64,000 bases of DNA from Caulobacter hibisci (GTDB lineage Bacteria; Pseudomonadota; Alphaproteobacteria; Caulobacterales; Caulobacteraceae). This document shows, piece by piece, positions 44,489 to 53,240 of the stretch. The notes beneath the pieces are model-generated. The model was not told the origin of the DNA. It did not search any database and worked only from the letters and a program-made list of their open reading frames with translations. Position numbers and translations under genes: made by a program. Numbering within the stretch: the first letter of the stretch is position 1; every line of letters begins with the position of its first letter. The stretch spans positions 248,001-312,000 of the forward strand of contig NZ_JADWOX010000003.1 of the NCBI RefSeq assembly GCF_016135805.1, written 5' to 3'.

Positions 44489-45265
44489 TCACAGCCCGTC
44501 GTCGGGTATGGCCAGGATCCGGCCGCAGGCCTTGCAGTGCACCGCGTCGGGGTCGTGCTTGCGCAGGCCGCAGTCGGGGCAGGGGAAGGTCACCTTGTGC
44601 GGTCGCAGGATCGACTGGATCAGGCCGATGAACAGCGACACCCCGCCCAGCATCACCGCCATCGACAGCAGCTTGCCCCAAATCCCCGGCAGGGTGACGT
44701 CGCCATACCCGGTGGTGGTCAGGCTGGTGACGGTGAAATAGAGGGCGTCGACATAGCCGGCCACGCCCTCGTGCCGGCCGGCGAAGCTCGTATAGACGAA
44801 GCCCGTGACCACGAAGATGAAGGTCACCAGGCTGGCGGCGGCCCGGCCGATGTCCTCGATGCGGGTGTCGTCGTAGCGCCGGCCGACGGTGCGCCAGAAG
44901 AACTCGCTGTTGACCAGGGTCCACAGCCGCAGCGCCCGCAGGAAGCCGAAGTTGAACAGCCAGGCCGGGAACAGCAGGGTGGCCAGCACGAACAGGTCGA
45001 TCCAGGTGATCGGCTTCTTCAGCCAGCTCTTGAGATCGCCATGGGCGATGGCCCGGGCCACGAGATCCAGCGCCAGGAAGGCCGCGACCCCGTAGTCGAT
45101 CAGGTAGAAGGTCATGCCGTGGCGATGCATCAGCGGCGCGGCCACGAAGAAGGCGATGATCGCCAGGTCGATCAGGATCACGGCGTAGCGGAACCGCACC
45201 GCCGCCGGCGAGGCGCCGTGATAGAGGGCCCGCAGCCGGGCGCGCAGGCGAAGAGCGTCAGCCAT
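44489..45265 (-). CDS. voltage-gated-type ion channel with C-terminal zinc ribbon
   Basis: 258 residues. Hydrophobic segments at about 24-45, 55-75, 90-115 and 140-165 lead to a pore loop with selectivity filter TSLTTTGYGDV, then a final pore helix. FLRALRLWTLVNSEFFWR resembles the basic voltage-sensor helix. The last 40 residues carry CPDCG and CKACG (a four-cysteine zinc ribbon), an unusual cytoplasmic attachment. Predicted potassium channel. Start MADALRLRARL at 45265 overlaps the upstream gene by eight bases. Confidence 0.85.
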   Translation of the reverse strand: MADALRLRARLRALYHGASPAAVRFRYAVILIDLAIIAFFVAAPLMHRHGMTFYLIDYGVAAFLALDLVARAIAHGDLKSWLKKPITWIDLFVLATLLFPAWLFNFGFLRALRLWTLVNSEFFWRTVGRRYDDTRIEDIGRAAASLVTFIFVVTGFVYTSFAGRHEGVAGYVDALYFTVTSLTTTGYGDVTLPGIWGKLLSMAVMLGGVSLFIGLIQSILRPHKVTFPCPDCGLRKHDPDAVHCKACGRILAIPDDGL

Positions 45266-45857
45266 TGTCGGCGACCAGCCGCAGCGGCGCCCGCTCGCGC
45301 AAGACCGGCTCGGGCGGCGGACCGCCGACCAGGGCCAGGGCGGTTTCATAGCCGCCGCCGAAGTCGATCCGCGTCACGGTCGCCAGCCGCCGCGCCGTGG
45401 GCTGGGCCTCCCAGGCCGCGTCCGGGCCGATGTCCTGCATCCAGACCACCCCGCCCTCGACGCTGACGATCGCGCCGATATGGCAGGCCTCGGGCGTGTC
45501 GGCGGCGGCGTGAACGGTGACGACGCCATACAGCCGGCCGGCTGTGACCAGGATGTCGCTGGCGCTGTTTAGCGCCACGGCCGGCGTTTCGGGAAAGACC
45601 TCGCCGCGCTTTTCGAGCGCCGCTTCGATGAACTCCGGATAGGGCGCGGGCTGCAGGTTCTTGACGTCGCCCAGGCGATAGCAGCCGAAACCGTTGAAGC
45701 GGACGTGGTCGCTGACCTCGCAGAGCATCAGGAAGACGGGGCCGATCCCGACCACGTAGCCGTTGACCCAGCCGTCCTCGAAGCGCCGATGGAAGCGCAT
45801 AAGGCGGCGCTCCTGCAGGGCGCGGGTCAGCTGTTGGCGCGTGTTCTTGGCCGTCAT
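45258..45857 (-). CDS. conserved hypothetical protein
   Basis: 199 residues from the ATG at 45857 (MTAKNTRQQLTRALQERRLM). I do not recognise a family. A first beta-rich half (FEDGWVNGYVVGIGPVFLMLCEVSDHVRFNGFGCYRL) looks like an Sm-like or barrel fold. The second half has VYGVVTVH-type strands and TRIDFGGGYETALALVGG. No signal peptide or membrane segment. It overlaps the channel gene by eight bases and is probably in one transcript with it. Divergent from dapF across a 59-base gap with a palindrome. Confidence 0.72.
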   Translation of the reverse strand: MTAKNTRQQLTRALQERRLMRFHRRFEDGWVNGYVVGIGPVFLMLCEVSDHVRFNGFGCYRLGDVKNLQPAPYPEFIEAALEKRGEVFPETPAVALNSASDILVTAGRLYGVVTVHAAADTPEACHIGAIVSVEGGVVWMQDIGPDAAWEAQPTARRLATVTRIDFGGGYETALALVGGPPPEPVLRERAPLRLVADNG

Positions 45858-45876
45858 CTCACTGCGTCGTCCCGCT

Positions 45877-45895
45877 GCGGTGCATTTTGCACCGC
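45877..45895. promoter_or_regulatory. palindrome between dapF and the hypothetical gene
   Basis: GCGGTGCA (45877-45884), TTT, TGCACCGC (45888-45895): a perfect inverted repeat of 8-base arms in the 59-base divergent gap. A TATATA-containing stretch (45903-45908) follows, just before the dapF ATG. Operator candidate for one or both directions. Confidence 0.5.
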
Positions 45896-45916
45896 TTTCC
45901 ACTATATAGCGGCCTC

Positions 45917-46771
45917 ATGAGCCGCACCTTCCTCAAGATGAACGGCCTCGGCAACGACTTCGTCGTCATCGAGACCCTCAGCCAGCCCTTCACGCCGACC
46001 GCCGACGAGATTCGGGCGATCGCCAAACGCGGGGATGGGGGGATCGGCTGCGACCAGGTGATCGCCATCGATCCGCCGAAGGCCGAGGGCGCTTCGGCCT
46101 ATGTGCGCTTCTGGAACGCCGACGGCGAGGAAGCCGGCGCCTGCGGCAACGGCACGCGCTGCGTGGCCTGGCTGCTGATGCAGTCGGGCGGCAAGTCGGA
46201 CGTGGCCTTCGACACCGTGGCCGGGCGCCTGTCGGGCGTCATGGCCGGCGACAAGCGCGTCACGGTCGACATGGGGCCGCCGCGCCTGGACTGGACCCAG
46301 ATCCCGCTGTCGGAAGAGATGGACACCGCCCGCGTCGAGCTGCAGGTCGGCCCGATCGACGCCCCGTGGGTGCACACCCCGGTCTGCGTCTCGATGGGCA
46401 ATCCGCACGTGGTGTTCTTCGTCGACGCCCCGGTCAGCGACGAGTTCGCCGAGAAGACCGGCAGCCTGGTCGAGCACCACCCGCTGTTCCCGGAAGGCGT
46501 CAATGTCGGCTTCGCCCACGTCGTGTCCCGCGACCACATCAAGCTGAAGGTCTGGGAACGCGGCGCTGGCCTGACGTCGGCCTGCGGCACCGGCGCCTGC
46601 GCCGCCCAGGTCGCCGCCGTGCGTCGCGGCCTGACCGATCGCACCGCCACCGTCGAGTTCGAGAGCGGCCCGCTGGTCATCGAATGGCGCGAGGCCGACG
46701 GCCACGTGATCATGACCGGCCCGGTGGCCCTGGAGTTCACCGGCAAGCTGCCTGAGCTGGCCTCCGCATGA
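45917..46771 (+). CDS. dapF: diaminopimelate epimerase
   Basis: 284 residues. Converts LL- to meso-diaminopimelate for lysine and peptidoglycan. The two catalytic cysteines are visible: Cys76 in GACGNGTRC and Cys223 in SACGTGACAA. FLKMNGLGNDFVV at the start is the signature. The ATG at 45917 is used; the frame opens at 45887 without a better start. It overlaps the SDR gene by ATGA. Confidence 0.96.
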   Translation: MSRTFLKMNGLGNDFVVIETLSQPFTPTADEIRAIAKRGDGGIGCDQVIAIDPPKAEGASAYVRFWNADGEEAGACGNGTRCVAWLLMQSGGKSDVAFDTVAGRLSGVMAGDKRVTVDMGPPRLDWTQIPLSEEMDTARVELQVGPIDAPWVHTPVCVSMGNPHVVFFVDAPVSDEFAEKTGSLVEHHPLFPEGVNVGFAHVVSRDHIKLKVWERGAGLTSACGTGACAAQVAAVRRGLTDRTATVEFESGPLVIEWREADGHVIMTGPVALEFTGKLPELASA

Positions 46772-47598
46772 GCGAGCTGCACCCCGCCCTCGCCCCCGGC
46801 AAGACCGCCGTCGTCACCGGCGCCGCCGACGGCATCGGCCTGGCCGCCGCCAAGGCCTTCGTCGAGCTGGGCCTCAACGTGGTCATGGCCGACGTCACGG
46901 GCCGCAAGCTCAAAGCAGAAGCCGAAGCCATCGGCGCTGTGGCCGTGCCGACCGACGTCGCCGACCGCGCCGCCGTCGAGGCCCTGCGCGATATCGCGAT
47001 CGAGCGCTTCGGCGCCGTCGACGTGCTGATGAACAACGCCGGCGTCGGCGGCGGCGGCGACGCCTTTTCGGGCGACGACGCCTGGAAGCGCATCCTCGAC
47101 GTCAACCTGTGGGGCGTGATCAACGGCGTCCAGGTGTTCGGCGAAGAGATGGCCGAGAGCGGCCGCCCGGGCCTGATCATCAATACCGGCTCCAAGCAGG
47201 GCATCACCCAGCCGCCGGGCGACACGGCCTACAACGTCTCCAAGTCGGCGGTGAAGGCCCTGACCGAGGGCTTGGCGCACACCCTGCGCGAGATCGTCGA
47301 CTGCCAGGTTACCGCCCACCTGCTGATCCCCGGCTACACCTTCACCGGCATGACCAAGCGCGGCCCGGGCGGCAAGCCCGACGCGGCCTGGACACCCGAG
47401 CAGGTCGTCCACTTCATGCTGGCCCGCATCGCCGCCGGCGACTTCTACATTCTGTGTCCGGACAACGACGTGTCGCGCGCCGTGGACGAGAAGCGCATGG
47501 CCTGGGCCATGGGCGACATCATCGAGAACCGCCCGGCCCTGTCGCGCTGGCACGACGACTGGAAGGACGCCTTCGCGGCGTTCATAGCCCAGCCGTGA
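46768..47598 (+). CDS. short-chain dehydrogenase/reductase
   Basis: 276 residues. The cofactor motif TGAADGIGLAAA is at residues 18-29, ADVT follows strand 2 (an acidic residue favouring NAD), NNAG mid-protein, and the catalytic YNVSKSAVKAL (Tyr, Lys) near residue 155. The substrate is unknown. It is inserted between dapF and mtaB, genes that are often adjacent in Alphaproteobacteria, and overlaps both (ATGA, GTGA). Confidence 0.9.
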   Translation: MSELHPALAPGKTAVVTGAADGIGLAAAKAFVELGLNVVMADVTGRKLKAEAEAIGAVAVPTDVADRAAVEALRDIAIERFGAVDVLMNNAGVGGGGDAFSGDDAWKRILDVNLWGVINGVQVFGEEMAESGRPGLIINTGSKQGITQPPGDTAYNVSKSAVKALTEGLAHTLREIVDCQVTAHLLIPGYTFTGMTKRGPGGKPDAAWTPEQVVHFMLARIAAGDFYILCPDNDVSRAVDEKRMAWAMGDIIENRPALSRWHDDWKDAFAAFIAQP

Positions 47599-48926
47599 CC
47601 GTCTACACCGTCATCAAGGCCACGCCGGCGCCCAAGCCCGCAGTGGGTGAAGAGGGCGGCCCGGCGGTGGTCGCCTCGGGCCCGAACGGCGTCGACGTCG
47701 TCACCTTCGGCTGCCGGCTGAACGCCTATGAGAGCGAGGCCATGCGCGCCCGCGCCGCCGCCGACGGCCTGTCGGACGCGGTGGTGTTCAACACCTGCGC
47801 GGTGACCAACGAGGCCGTGCGCCAGGCCCGCCAGGCGATCCGCAAGGCCCGCCGCGCCCGCCCGGACGCCCGGATCATCGTCACCGGCTGCGCCGCCCAG
47901 ATCGATCCCGCCGCCTTCGCCGCCATGCCGGAAGTGGATCTGGTGCTCGGCAACGCCGAGAAGGCCGCCCCCGGCGCGCTGATGGAGACCACGGCCCGCG
48001 TGCGGGTCAACGACATCATGTCGGTCAAGGAGACGGCCGGTCACCTGATCGACGGCCTCAAGGACCGCGCCCGGGCCTATGTCGAGGTCCAGAACGGCTG
48101 CGACCATCGCTGCACCTTCTGCATCATCCCCTATGGCCGCGGAAACTCGCGCTCGGCCCCGGCCGGCGAGGTCGTGGAGCAGGTCCGCAAGCTGGCCGCC
48201 GAAGGCTATCGCGAAGTGGTGCTGACCGGCGTCGACGTAACGTCCTGGGGCACGGACCTGCCGGGCGAGCCGACCCTGGGCCAGCTGGTCGGGCGGATCC
48301 TGCGGATGGTTCCCGACCTGCCGCGCCTGCGCCTGTCGTCGATCGACGCGGCCGAAATCGATCCGGACTTGCTGAAGCTGTTCGCCGAAGAGCCGCGGCT
48401 GATGCCGTACCTGCACCTGAGCTTGCAGGCCGGCGACGACATGATCCTCAAGCGCATGAAGCGCCGGCACAATCGCACCGACGCCCTGAACCTGGTGGCC
48501 AGCGTGCGGGCCGTGCGTCCGGACGTGGCCTTCGGCGCCGACCTGATCGCCGGCTTCCCGACCGAAACGGAAGAGGCCTTCGCCAACACGGTCCGCCTGG
48601 TCGAGGAGGCGGGCCTGGCCTTCCTGCACGTCTTCCCCTACAGCGCCCGCCCCGGCACGCCGGCCGCGCGGATGCCGCCGGTCAAGGGTCCGGTGATCAA
48701 GGACCGCGCCAAGCGCCTGCGCGAGGCCGGCCAGCGCGGCCTGGAGCGTCACCTCCAGTCCCAGGTCGGCCGCGTCCTGCCGGGCCTGGTCGAGCGCGAC
48801 GGCCTGGCCCGGGCCGAGGACTTCACCGAGATCGCCTTTACCGGCGAGGCGCCGGCTGGCCAGATCGTCAGCTTCCGTGTCACCGGCCACGACGGAACCC
48901 GGGTGATCGCCGAGCGCGCCGCTTGA
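47595..48926 (+). CDS. mtaB: tRNA N6-threonylcarbamoyladenosine (t6A37) methylthiotransferase
   Basis: 443 residues. A radical SAM enzyme that adds the methylthio group to t6A37 of tRNAs decoding ANN codons. The N-terminal cluster cysteines lie in FGCRLNAYE, FNTCAVT and VTGCAAQ. The radical SAM motif CDHRCTFC is near residues 170-177, with FGADLIAGFPTETEEAF and the C-terminal TRAM domain following. The GTG at 47595 overlaps the SDR stop (GTGA); the longer frame reads through the SDR gene and is rejected. Confidence 0.93.
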   Translation: MTVYTVIKATPAPKPAVGEEGGPAVVASGPNGVDVVTFGCRLNAYESEAMRARAAADGLSDAVVFNTCAVTNEAVRQARQAIRKARRARPDARIIVTGCAAQIDPAAFAAMPEVDLVLGNAEKAAPGALMETTARVRVNDIMSVKETAGHLIDGLKDRARAYVEVQNGCDHRCTFCIIPYGRGNSRSAPAGEVVEQVRKLAAEGYREVVLTGVDVTSWGTDLPGEPTLGQLVGRILRMVPDLPRLRLSSIDAAEIDPDLLKLFAEEPRLMPYLHLSLQAGDDMILKRMKRRHNRTDALNLVASVRAVRPDVAFGADLIAGFPTETEEAFANTVRLVEEAGLAFLHVFPYSARPGTPAARMPPVKGPVIKDRAKRLREAGQRGLERHLQSQVGRVLPGLVERDGLARAEDFTEIAFTGEAPAGQIVSFRVTGHDGTRVIAERAA

Positions 48927-49888
48927 GGACGGTGCTGACGGCCGCCCTGGTCCTGGCCCTCGCGCCTATGGTCGCGCGAGCCGACGACGCCGTCCGCTTC
49001 AGCGTCATGAGCTACAACGTGGCCGGCCTGCCCTGGCCGGTGAAGACCAAGCGCGGCAAGGCGCTCGAGCGCATCGGCGACGAGCTGGCCAAGATGCGCG
49101 CCGCCGGGACCGAGCCGGACGTCATCCTGATCCAAGAGGGCTTCCGAAAGGAGATCGGCGAGCTGATTGACCGCTCCGGTTACCCCTACGTGGCGCGTGG
49201 TCCGAAGAAGGGACAGCGCGACGCCAGCCTGTGGCCCAAGGGCGAGAAGCCCGACTATCGCCGCGTCGCCTATCGCCGCCGGGGCGAGGGCCTGGGCAAG
49301 TGGGGCTCCAGCGGCCTGTGGGTGCTGAGCAACTATCCGATCGAGGACGTGAAGTCCCACGCCTATCACTACTGCGCGGGCCTGGACTGCCTGGCCAACA
49401 AGGGCGTCATGCTGGTCTCGCTGAACGTGCCGGGCCTGCCCGCGCCGGTCGAGATCGCCAACACCCACCTCAATTCCAAGGGCGCCTCGCGCGTGCCCCG
49501 CTCGCGCAACCGCATGGCCCACCACCTGCAGGCCGACGAGCTTAAGATGTTCATGCGCGAGGATCGCACGCCGGGCGCGCCGCTGATCGTCGGCGGCGAC
49601 TTCAACGTCATGCACGCCCCCGACCGCTTCGACTACGTGATGGCCGACTATCCGTTCGAGGTGGTCAGCCGCTGGTGCCACGCCCTGCCGGGCGCCTGCG
49701 ACACCCAGATCTCCTATGACGGCGACGCCCCCTGGCTCGACACCCAGGACCTGATCGGCTTCCTCGACGGCGCGCGGGTAGCCGTCACCCCGGTCAAGGT
49801 CGAAGCCACCTTCGACGGGGCCAGCGAGCCGGTGCTGTCGGATCACGACGGCTATCGGGTGACGTTCGAGCTGAGGCCGAAGGGGTAG
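48923..49888 (+). CDS. exported endonuclease/exonuclease/phosphatase (EEP) family protein
   Basis: 321 residues. A signal peptide (MRTVLTAALVLALAPMVARAD) from a TTG that overlaps the mtaB stop (TTGA). EEP fold residues: SYNVAGLP (residues 30-37), ILIQEGF with the metal-binding glutamate, NTHLNSKG, GGDFNVMHAPDRF and the terminal SDHDGYRVTF. Secreted relatives include sphingomyelinases and phosphatases; WGSSGLWVLSNYPI is compatible with that branch. Possible role in extracellular phosphate or lipid use, by inference. Confidence 0.82.
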   Translation: MRTVLTAALVLALAPMVARADDAVRFSVMSYNVAGLPWPVKTKRGKALERIGDELAKMRAAGTEPDVILIQEGFRKEIGELIDRSGYPYVARGPKKGQRDASLWPKGEKPDYRRVAYRRRGEGLGKWGSSGLWVLSNYPIEDVKSHAYHYCAGLDCLANKGVMLVSLNVPGLPAPVEIANTHLNSKGASRVPRSRNRMAHHLQADELKMFMREDRTPGAPLIVGGDFNVMHAPDRFDYVMADYPFEVVSRWCHALPGACDTQISYDGDAPWLDTQDLIGFLDGARVAVTPVKVEATFDGASEPVLSDHDGYRVTFELRPKG

Positions 49889-49910
49889 GGGCGCGAGAAC
49901 TGCGATACTC

Positions 49911-50078
49911 GGTCCCCTCTCTCCTTGCGGGAGAGGGTGGCCCGCGAAGCGGGTCGGGTGAGGGGTCGATGATTGTCGACGCTGCAGCGGCTGAATGGCG
50001 GGGTGCGGCGCTGGCGTTCTTAGAGACCCCTCATCCGTCGGCTACGCCGCCACCTTCTCCCGCAAGGGGAGAAGGATC
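49911..50078. repeat. intergenic inverted-repeat element, family A copy 2
   Basis: In reverse orientation it matches 9170-9340 at both ends (GATCCTTCTCCCCTTGCGGG, then GGATGAGGGGTCTCT, then GACCCCTCACCCGACC). The centre differs. Its right end runs exactly into the stop codon of the TRIC-type gene, so the element supplies that stop's flank. Confidence 0.87.
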
Positions 50079-50706
50079 AGGATTGCTTCTCCTCCCCGCC
50101 CATGAACCCCGGCAGGCTCCAGCCGAACTTGATGGCGCAGGCTCTAAGACCAAAGGCCGCGACGAACCCCGCGATCCCGGCCGGCCAGAAGCCGACATTC
50201 AGCCATTGCAGCACCGCGAACACGGCCGCGCCCAGCAGGGCGGCGGTGATGTAGATCTCGCGGCGCAGGAGGAGATTGGGCTCCTCGGCCAGGACGTCGC
50301 GCACGACGCCGCCGAAGGCGGTGGTCAGCACGCCCATGATCACGGCGGTGAAGGGGTGGACGCCCAGGCTCAGGGCCTTGGCGGTGCCGACGACGGCGTA
50401 GGCGGCCATGCCCAGGGCGTCGAGCCACAGCAGGGCACGGAAGCGCCAGCCGCGCTTGCCCAGCAGCCAGACCACGGCCGCGGCCGCCAGGCAGGCCAGG
50501 ATGTAGCCGGGCCGCTGGATCCAGAACACCGGCGCCCCGATCAACAGGTCGCGCAGCGTGCCGCCGCCCACCCCGGTGATGGCGGCGAAGAAGCCGAAGG
50601 TGATGATGTCGTGCTTGCGCCGGGCGGCGGCCAGGGCGCCGGTGGCCCCGAAAACGGCGGCGGCGGCGTAGTCCAGCCAGAAAAGAGCGGTCGAAAGCGG
50701 GTCCAT
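50077..50706 (-). CDS. trimeric intracellular cation (TRIC) channel family membrane protein (YadS/UPF0126)
   Basis: 209 residues, about seven hydrophobic segments in two similar halves. Each half carries the family glycine motif: GFFAAITGVGGGTLRDLL near residue 38 and GVLTTAFGGVVRDVLAEEPN near residue 125. Bacterial TRIC proteins are monovalent cation channels or uniporters; the physiological role is unclear. The stop overlaps the repeat element. Divergent from ftsY. Confidence 0.88.
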   Translation of the reverse strand: MDPLSTALFWLDYAAAAVFGATGALAAARRKHDIITFGFFAAITGVGGGTLRDLLIGAPVFWIQRPGYILACLAAAAVVWLLGKRGWRFRALLWLDALGMAAYAVVGTAKALSLGVHPFTAVIMGVLTTAFGGVVRDVLAEEPNLLLRREIYITAALLGAAVFAVLQWLNVGFWPAGIAGFVAAFGLRACAIKFGWSLPGFMGGEEKQS

Positions 50707-50812
50707 GGGCGTTAGATGCCATGGGCGCGGTTCAAGCGCGACCGCCTCGCCGCTAACCGCGAATCGTAAATCGCGTCTTCACTTTTCCCCCGGTGTCGCT
50801 ACAGGAGCGCGG

Positions 50813-51754
50813 ATGAGCGAAAAGTCCGCGCAGAAACAAGGCTGGTTCCAGCGCCTCACGGCCGGCCTGACCCGGTCGTCCCAGGCGATGACGGACCAGG
50901 TCACCGGCGCCTTCACCAAGAAGCCGCTGGACCAGGAACAGCTCGACGCGCTGGAGGAGATGCTGATCGAGGCCGACCTCGGCCCGCAGATCGCTGCCCG
51001 CATCGCCGACGCCTTCGGCAAGGCCCGCTTCGGCAAGGCCTCGACCGACCACGAGATCAAGGAAGCCCTGGCCGAACTGATCGCCGCCGAGTTGGCCGAC
51101 CGCGAGGGCCGCTTCGACCCGCTGGGCGGGCCGCGCCCCTATGTGGTGCTGTTCATCGGCGTCAACGGCTCGGGCAAGACCACGACCCTGGGCAAGATCG
51201 CCGCCGACCTGACCGAGAAGGGCGCCCGCGTCCTGATCGCCGCTGGCGACACCTTCCGCGCCGCCGCCGTCGAGCAGCTGAAGGTCTGGGCCGACCGGGC
51301 CGGGGCCGACTTCATGTCCAAGCCCACCGGGTCCGACGCCGCGGCCCTGGCCTACGAGGCCGTCGAGCGCGCCAAGGCCGAGGCCTATGACGTGGTGCTG
51401 ATCGACACCGCCGGCCGCCTGCAGAACAAGCAGGGCCTGATGGACGAGCTCCTGAAGGTCATCCGGGTGGTCAAGAAGGTCGATCCCGACTTCCCGCACG
51501 AGACCCTGCTGGTGCTCGACGCCACCGTCGGCCGCAACGCCCTGGCCCAGGAAAAGGTGTTCGGCAACAGCGTCGGCGTCTCGGGCATCGTCATGACCAA
51601 GCTGGACGGCACCGCCCGCGGCGGCGTTCTGGTGCCCGTCGCCCGCGCCTCGGACAGCCCGATCAAGCTGATCGGCGTCGGCGAAGGCGTCGACGACCTG
51701 CAACCGTTCGACGCCCGCGCCTTCTCGCGCTCGCTGGTCGGGCTGGAGGACTGA
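50813..51754 (+). CDS. ftsY: signal recognition particle receptor FtsY
   Basis: 313 residues. Membrane-associated GTPase that receives Ffh-ribosome complexes. A short basic N-terminus (no long acidic A-domain) leads to the N-domain and GVNGSGKTTTLGKIA at 116-130. DTFRAAAVEQL, DTAGRLQNK, TKLDGTARGG and the closing GVGEGVDDLQPFD are all intact. AGGAGCG precedes the ATG at 50813. mtaB-ftsY-yciB is a common alphaproteobacterial order, here interrupted by the EEP and TRIC genes and a repeat. Confidence 0.97.
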   Translation: MSEKSAQKQGWFQRLTAGLTRSSQAMTDQVTGAFTKKPLDQEQLDALEEMLIEADLGPQIAARIADAFGKARFGKASTDHEIKEALAELIAAELADREGRFDPLGGPRPYVVLFIGVNGSGKTTTLGKIAADLTEKGARVLIAAGDTFRAAAVEQLKVWADRAGADFMSKPTGSDAAALAYEAVERAKAEAYDVVLIDTAGRLQNKQGLMDELLKVIRVVKKVDPDFPHETLLVLDATVGRNALAQEKVFGNSVGVSGIVMTKLDGTARGGVLVPVARASDSPIKLIGVGEGVDDLQPFDARAFSRSLVGLED

Positions 51755-51758
51755 GCGC

Positions 51759-52391
51759 GTGACCGAACAGACGCCGGCCCCGGAAGCCACGAAGACCGAA
51801 GCCGCCAAGAAGAAAACCGCCTGGGTCCGCACCGCCGTCGACTACGGCGCGCCGATCGCCTTCGCGGCCGCCTATTTCACCACCAAGGACTTCCAGCTGG
51901 CCACCTGGGTGCTGGTCGCCGCCTCGGCCCTGGCCCTCGTCGTCGGCTACGCGGTCGAGCGCCGGGTGGCCCTGCTGCCGCTGTTCTCGGGCCTGATGGC
52001 CCTGGTGTTCGGCGTGCTGGGGCTGGTGTTCCACAGCGACGTCTTCGTCAAGATCAAGGTCACCGTCGTGAACGGCGCCCTGGCGGCCTTCATGATCGGC
52101 GGCGTGCTGACCAACCGCGCCCCGCTGAAGGCCCTGATGGGCGAGGCCCTGCACATGTCGGACGCGGCCTGGCGCACCCTGACCCTGCGCTACGGCGGCT
52201 ATTTCGCCTTCGCCGCCATCGCCAACGAGGTGGTGCGCCTGACCCAGGACACCCCCACCTGGGTGAAGTTCCGCATTGGTCTCTTGCCTCTTGCCATCGT
52301 CTTCTCGCTGACCCAGACGCCCTTCATCATGAAGCACATGGCCAAGCCGGACGACCAGAAGACCCCCGAGCCGCCGGACGCGGGCTTCTAG
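51759..52391 (+). CDS. inner-membrane YciB/intracellular septation protein A family
   Basis: 210 residues from a GTG four bases after ftsY. A cytoplasmic Lys/Ala N-terminus precedes about six membrane segments (DYGAPIAFAAAYF, WVLVAASALALVVGYAVE, LFSGLMALVFGVLGLVF, and three more). WxKFRIGLLPL near the end is typical of the family. In enteric bacteria YciB affects cell length and envelope synthesis. Co-transcription with ftsY is likely. Confidence 0.85.
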   Translation: MTEQTPAPEATKTEAAKKKTAWVRTAVDYGAPIAFAAAYFTTKDFQLATWVLVAASALALVVGYAVERRVALLPLFSGLMALVFGVLGLVFHSDVFVKIKVTVVNGALAAFMIGGVLTNRAPLKALMGEALHMSDAAWRTLTLRYGGYFAFAAIANEVVRLTQDTPTWVKFRIGLLPLAIVFSLTQTPFIMKHMAKPDDQKTPEPPDAGF

Positions 52392-52484
52392 TCCGCCCAA
52401 TCCGCCGCCCACGGACCATCTGTCGTCAAACCGACGCGTAAGCGTGCTAGCTGGACGTCCGTCAACGGAAACGGGGCGGATGAC

Positions 52485-53054
52485 ATGGCCAAGCACAAGA
52501 CCGACAAGACCGCGTCGCGCGAGGTCGGGGTGCTCGACCGCTCGCCCAGCCACCTGCTGCACCGGGTGCTGCAGACCGCTCTGGACATCTATGTCGAAGA
52601 GACCGGCGCGGGCGGCATCACCCAGCGCCAGTTCGCCGTGCTAGCCGCCGTGGCCGAGCACGAGGGCGTCACCCAGACCGGCCTGGTCAAGGCCACCGGC
52701 ATCGACCGCTCGACCCTGGCCGACATGGTCGCCCGGATGATCGCCAAGGGTCACCTGGAACGTCAGCGCTCGGAGCAGGACGCCCGCGCCAACTCCGTAC
52801 GCCTCACCGACGCCGGCCGCCTGGTGCTGGAAGAGAGCCTGCCCAAGGTCGGCGCCGCCGACGCCCGCATCCTCTCGCTGCTGAAGCCCGGCAAGCGCGA
52901 CGGCTTCCTCGACCTGCTGGCCGAGATGGCCGCCGTCGACGTCCACGCCCCGGCCGCCGAGCCGAAGGTGAAGAAGCCGAAGGCCGAAAAGGCGGACAAG
53001 CCGAAGAAAGAGAAGAAGGCCAAGAAGGACAAGGACGCCCGCAAGGCGGCTTGA
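52485..53054 (+). CDS. MarR family regulator with lysine-rich C-terminal tail
   Basis: 189 residues. The winged helix is ITQRQFAVLAAVAEHEGVTQTGLVKATGIDRSTLADMVARMIAKG, with the wing RSEQDARANSVRLTDAGR (about residues 45-110). Residues 145-189 form a tail of Lys, Ala, Glu and Pro (KVKKPKAEKADKPKKEKKAK) like eukaryotic histone H1 or alphaproteobacterial nucleoid-tail proteins, not usual in MarR. The tail could add nonspecific DNA binding. No palindrome stands out upstream. The target is unknown. Confidence 0.85.
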   Translation: MAKHKTDKTASREVGVLDRSPSHLLHRVLQTALDIYVEETGAGGITQRQFAVLAAVAEHEGVTQTGLVKATGIDRSTLADMVARMIAKGHLERQRSEQDARANSVRLTDAGRLVLEESLPKVGAADARILSLLKPGKRDGFLDLLAEMAAVDVHAPAAEPKVKKPKAEKADKPKKEKKAKKDKDARKAA

Positions 53055-53060
53055 GGGTCT

Positions 53061-53235
53061 TCGACCCTCTCCCGTGGGGAGAGGGCGGGGCCCGCGCCGT
53101 AGGCGTGGGAGGGTGAGGGCGTACGCCGTCGGCGGTCCCGTCACCCGTTCAATGTGCGAAATCGGTGAGGCCTTAACCCCTCACCCTCCCAGGCTATCGC
53201 CTGGGCCCCTCCCTCTCCCTATGGGAGAGGGTCGA
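53061..53235. repeat. intergenic inverted-repeat element, family A-related copy 3
   Basis: The outer ends TCGACCCTCTCCCGTGGGGA and TCCCTATGGGAGAGGGTCGA are near inverse repeats, enclosing GGGAGGGTGAGGG and CCCTCACCCTCCC. Layout and motif vocabulary match family A, but the sequence is more diverged and longer. Confidence 0.75.
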
Positions 53236-53240
53236 AAAGC

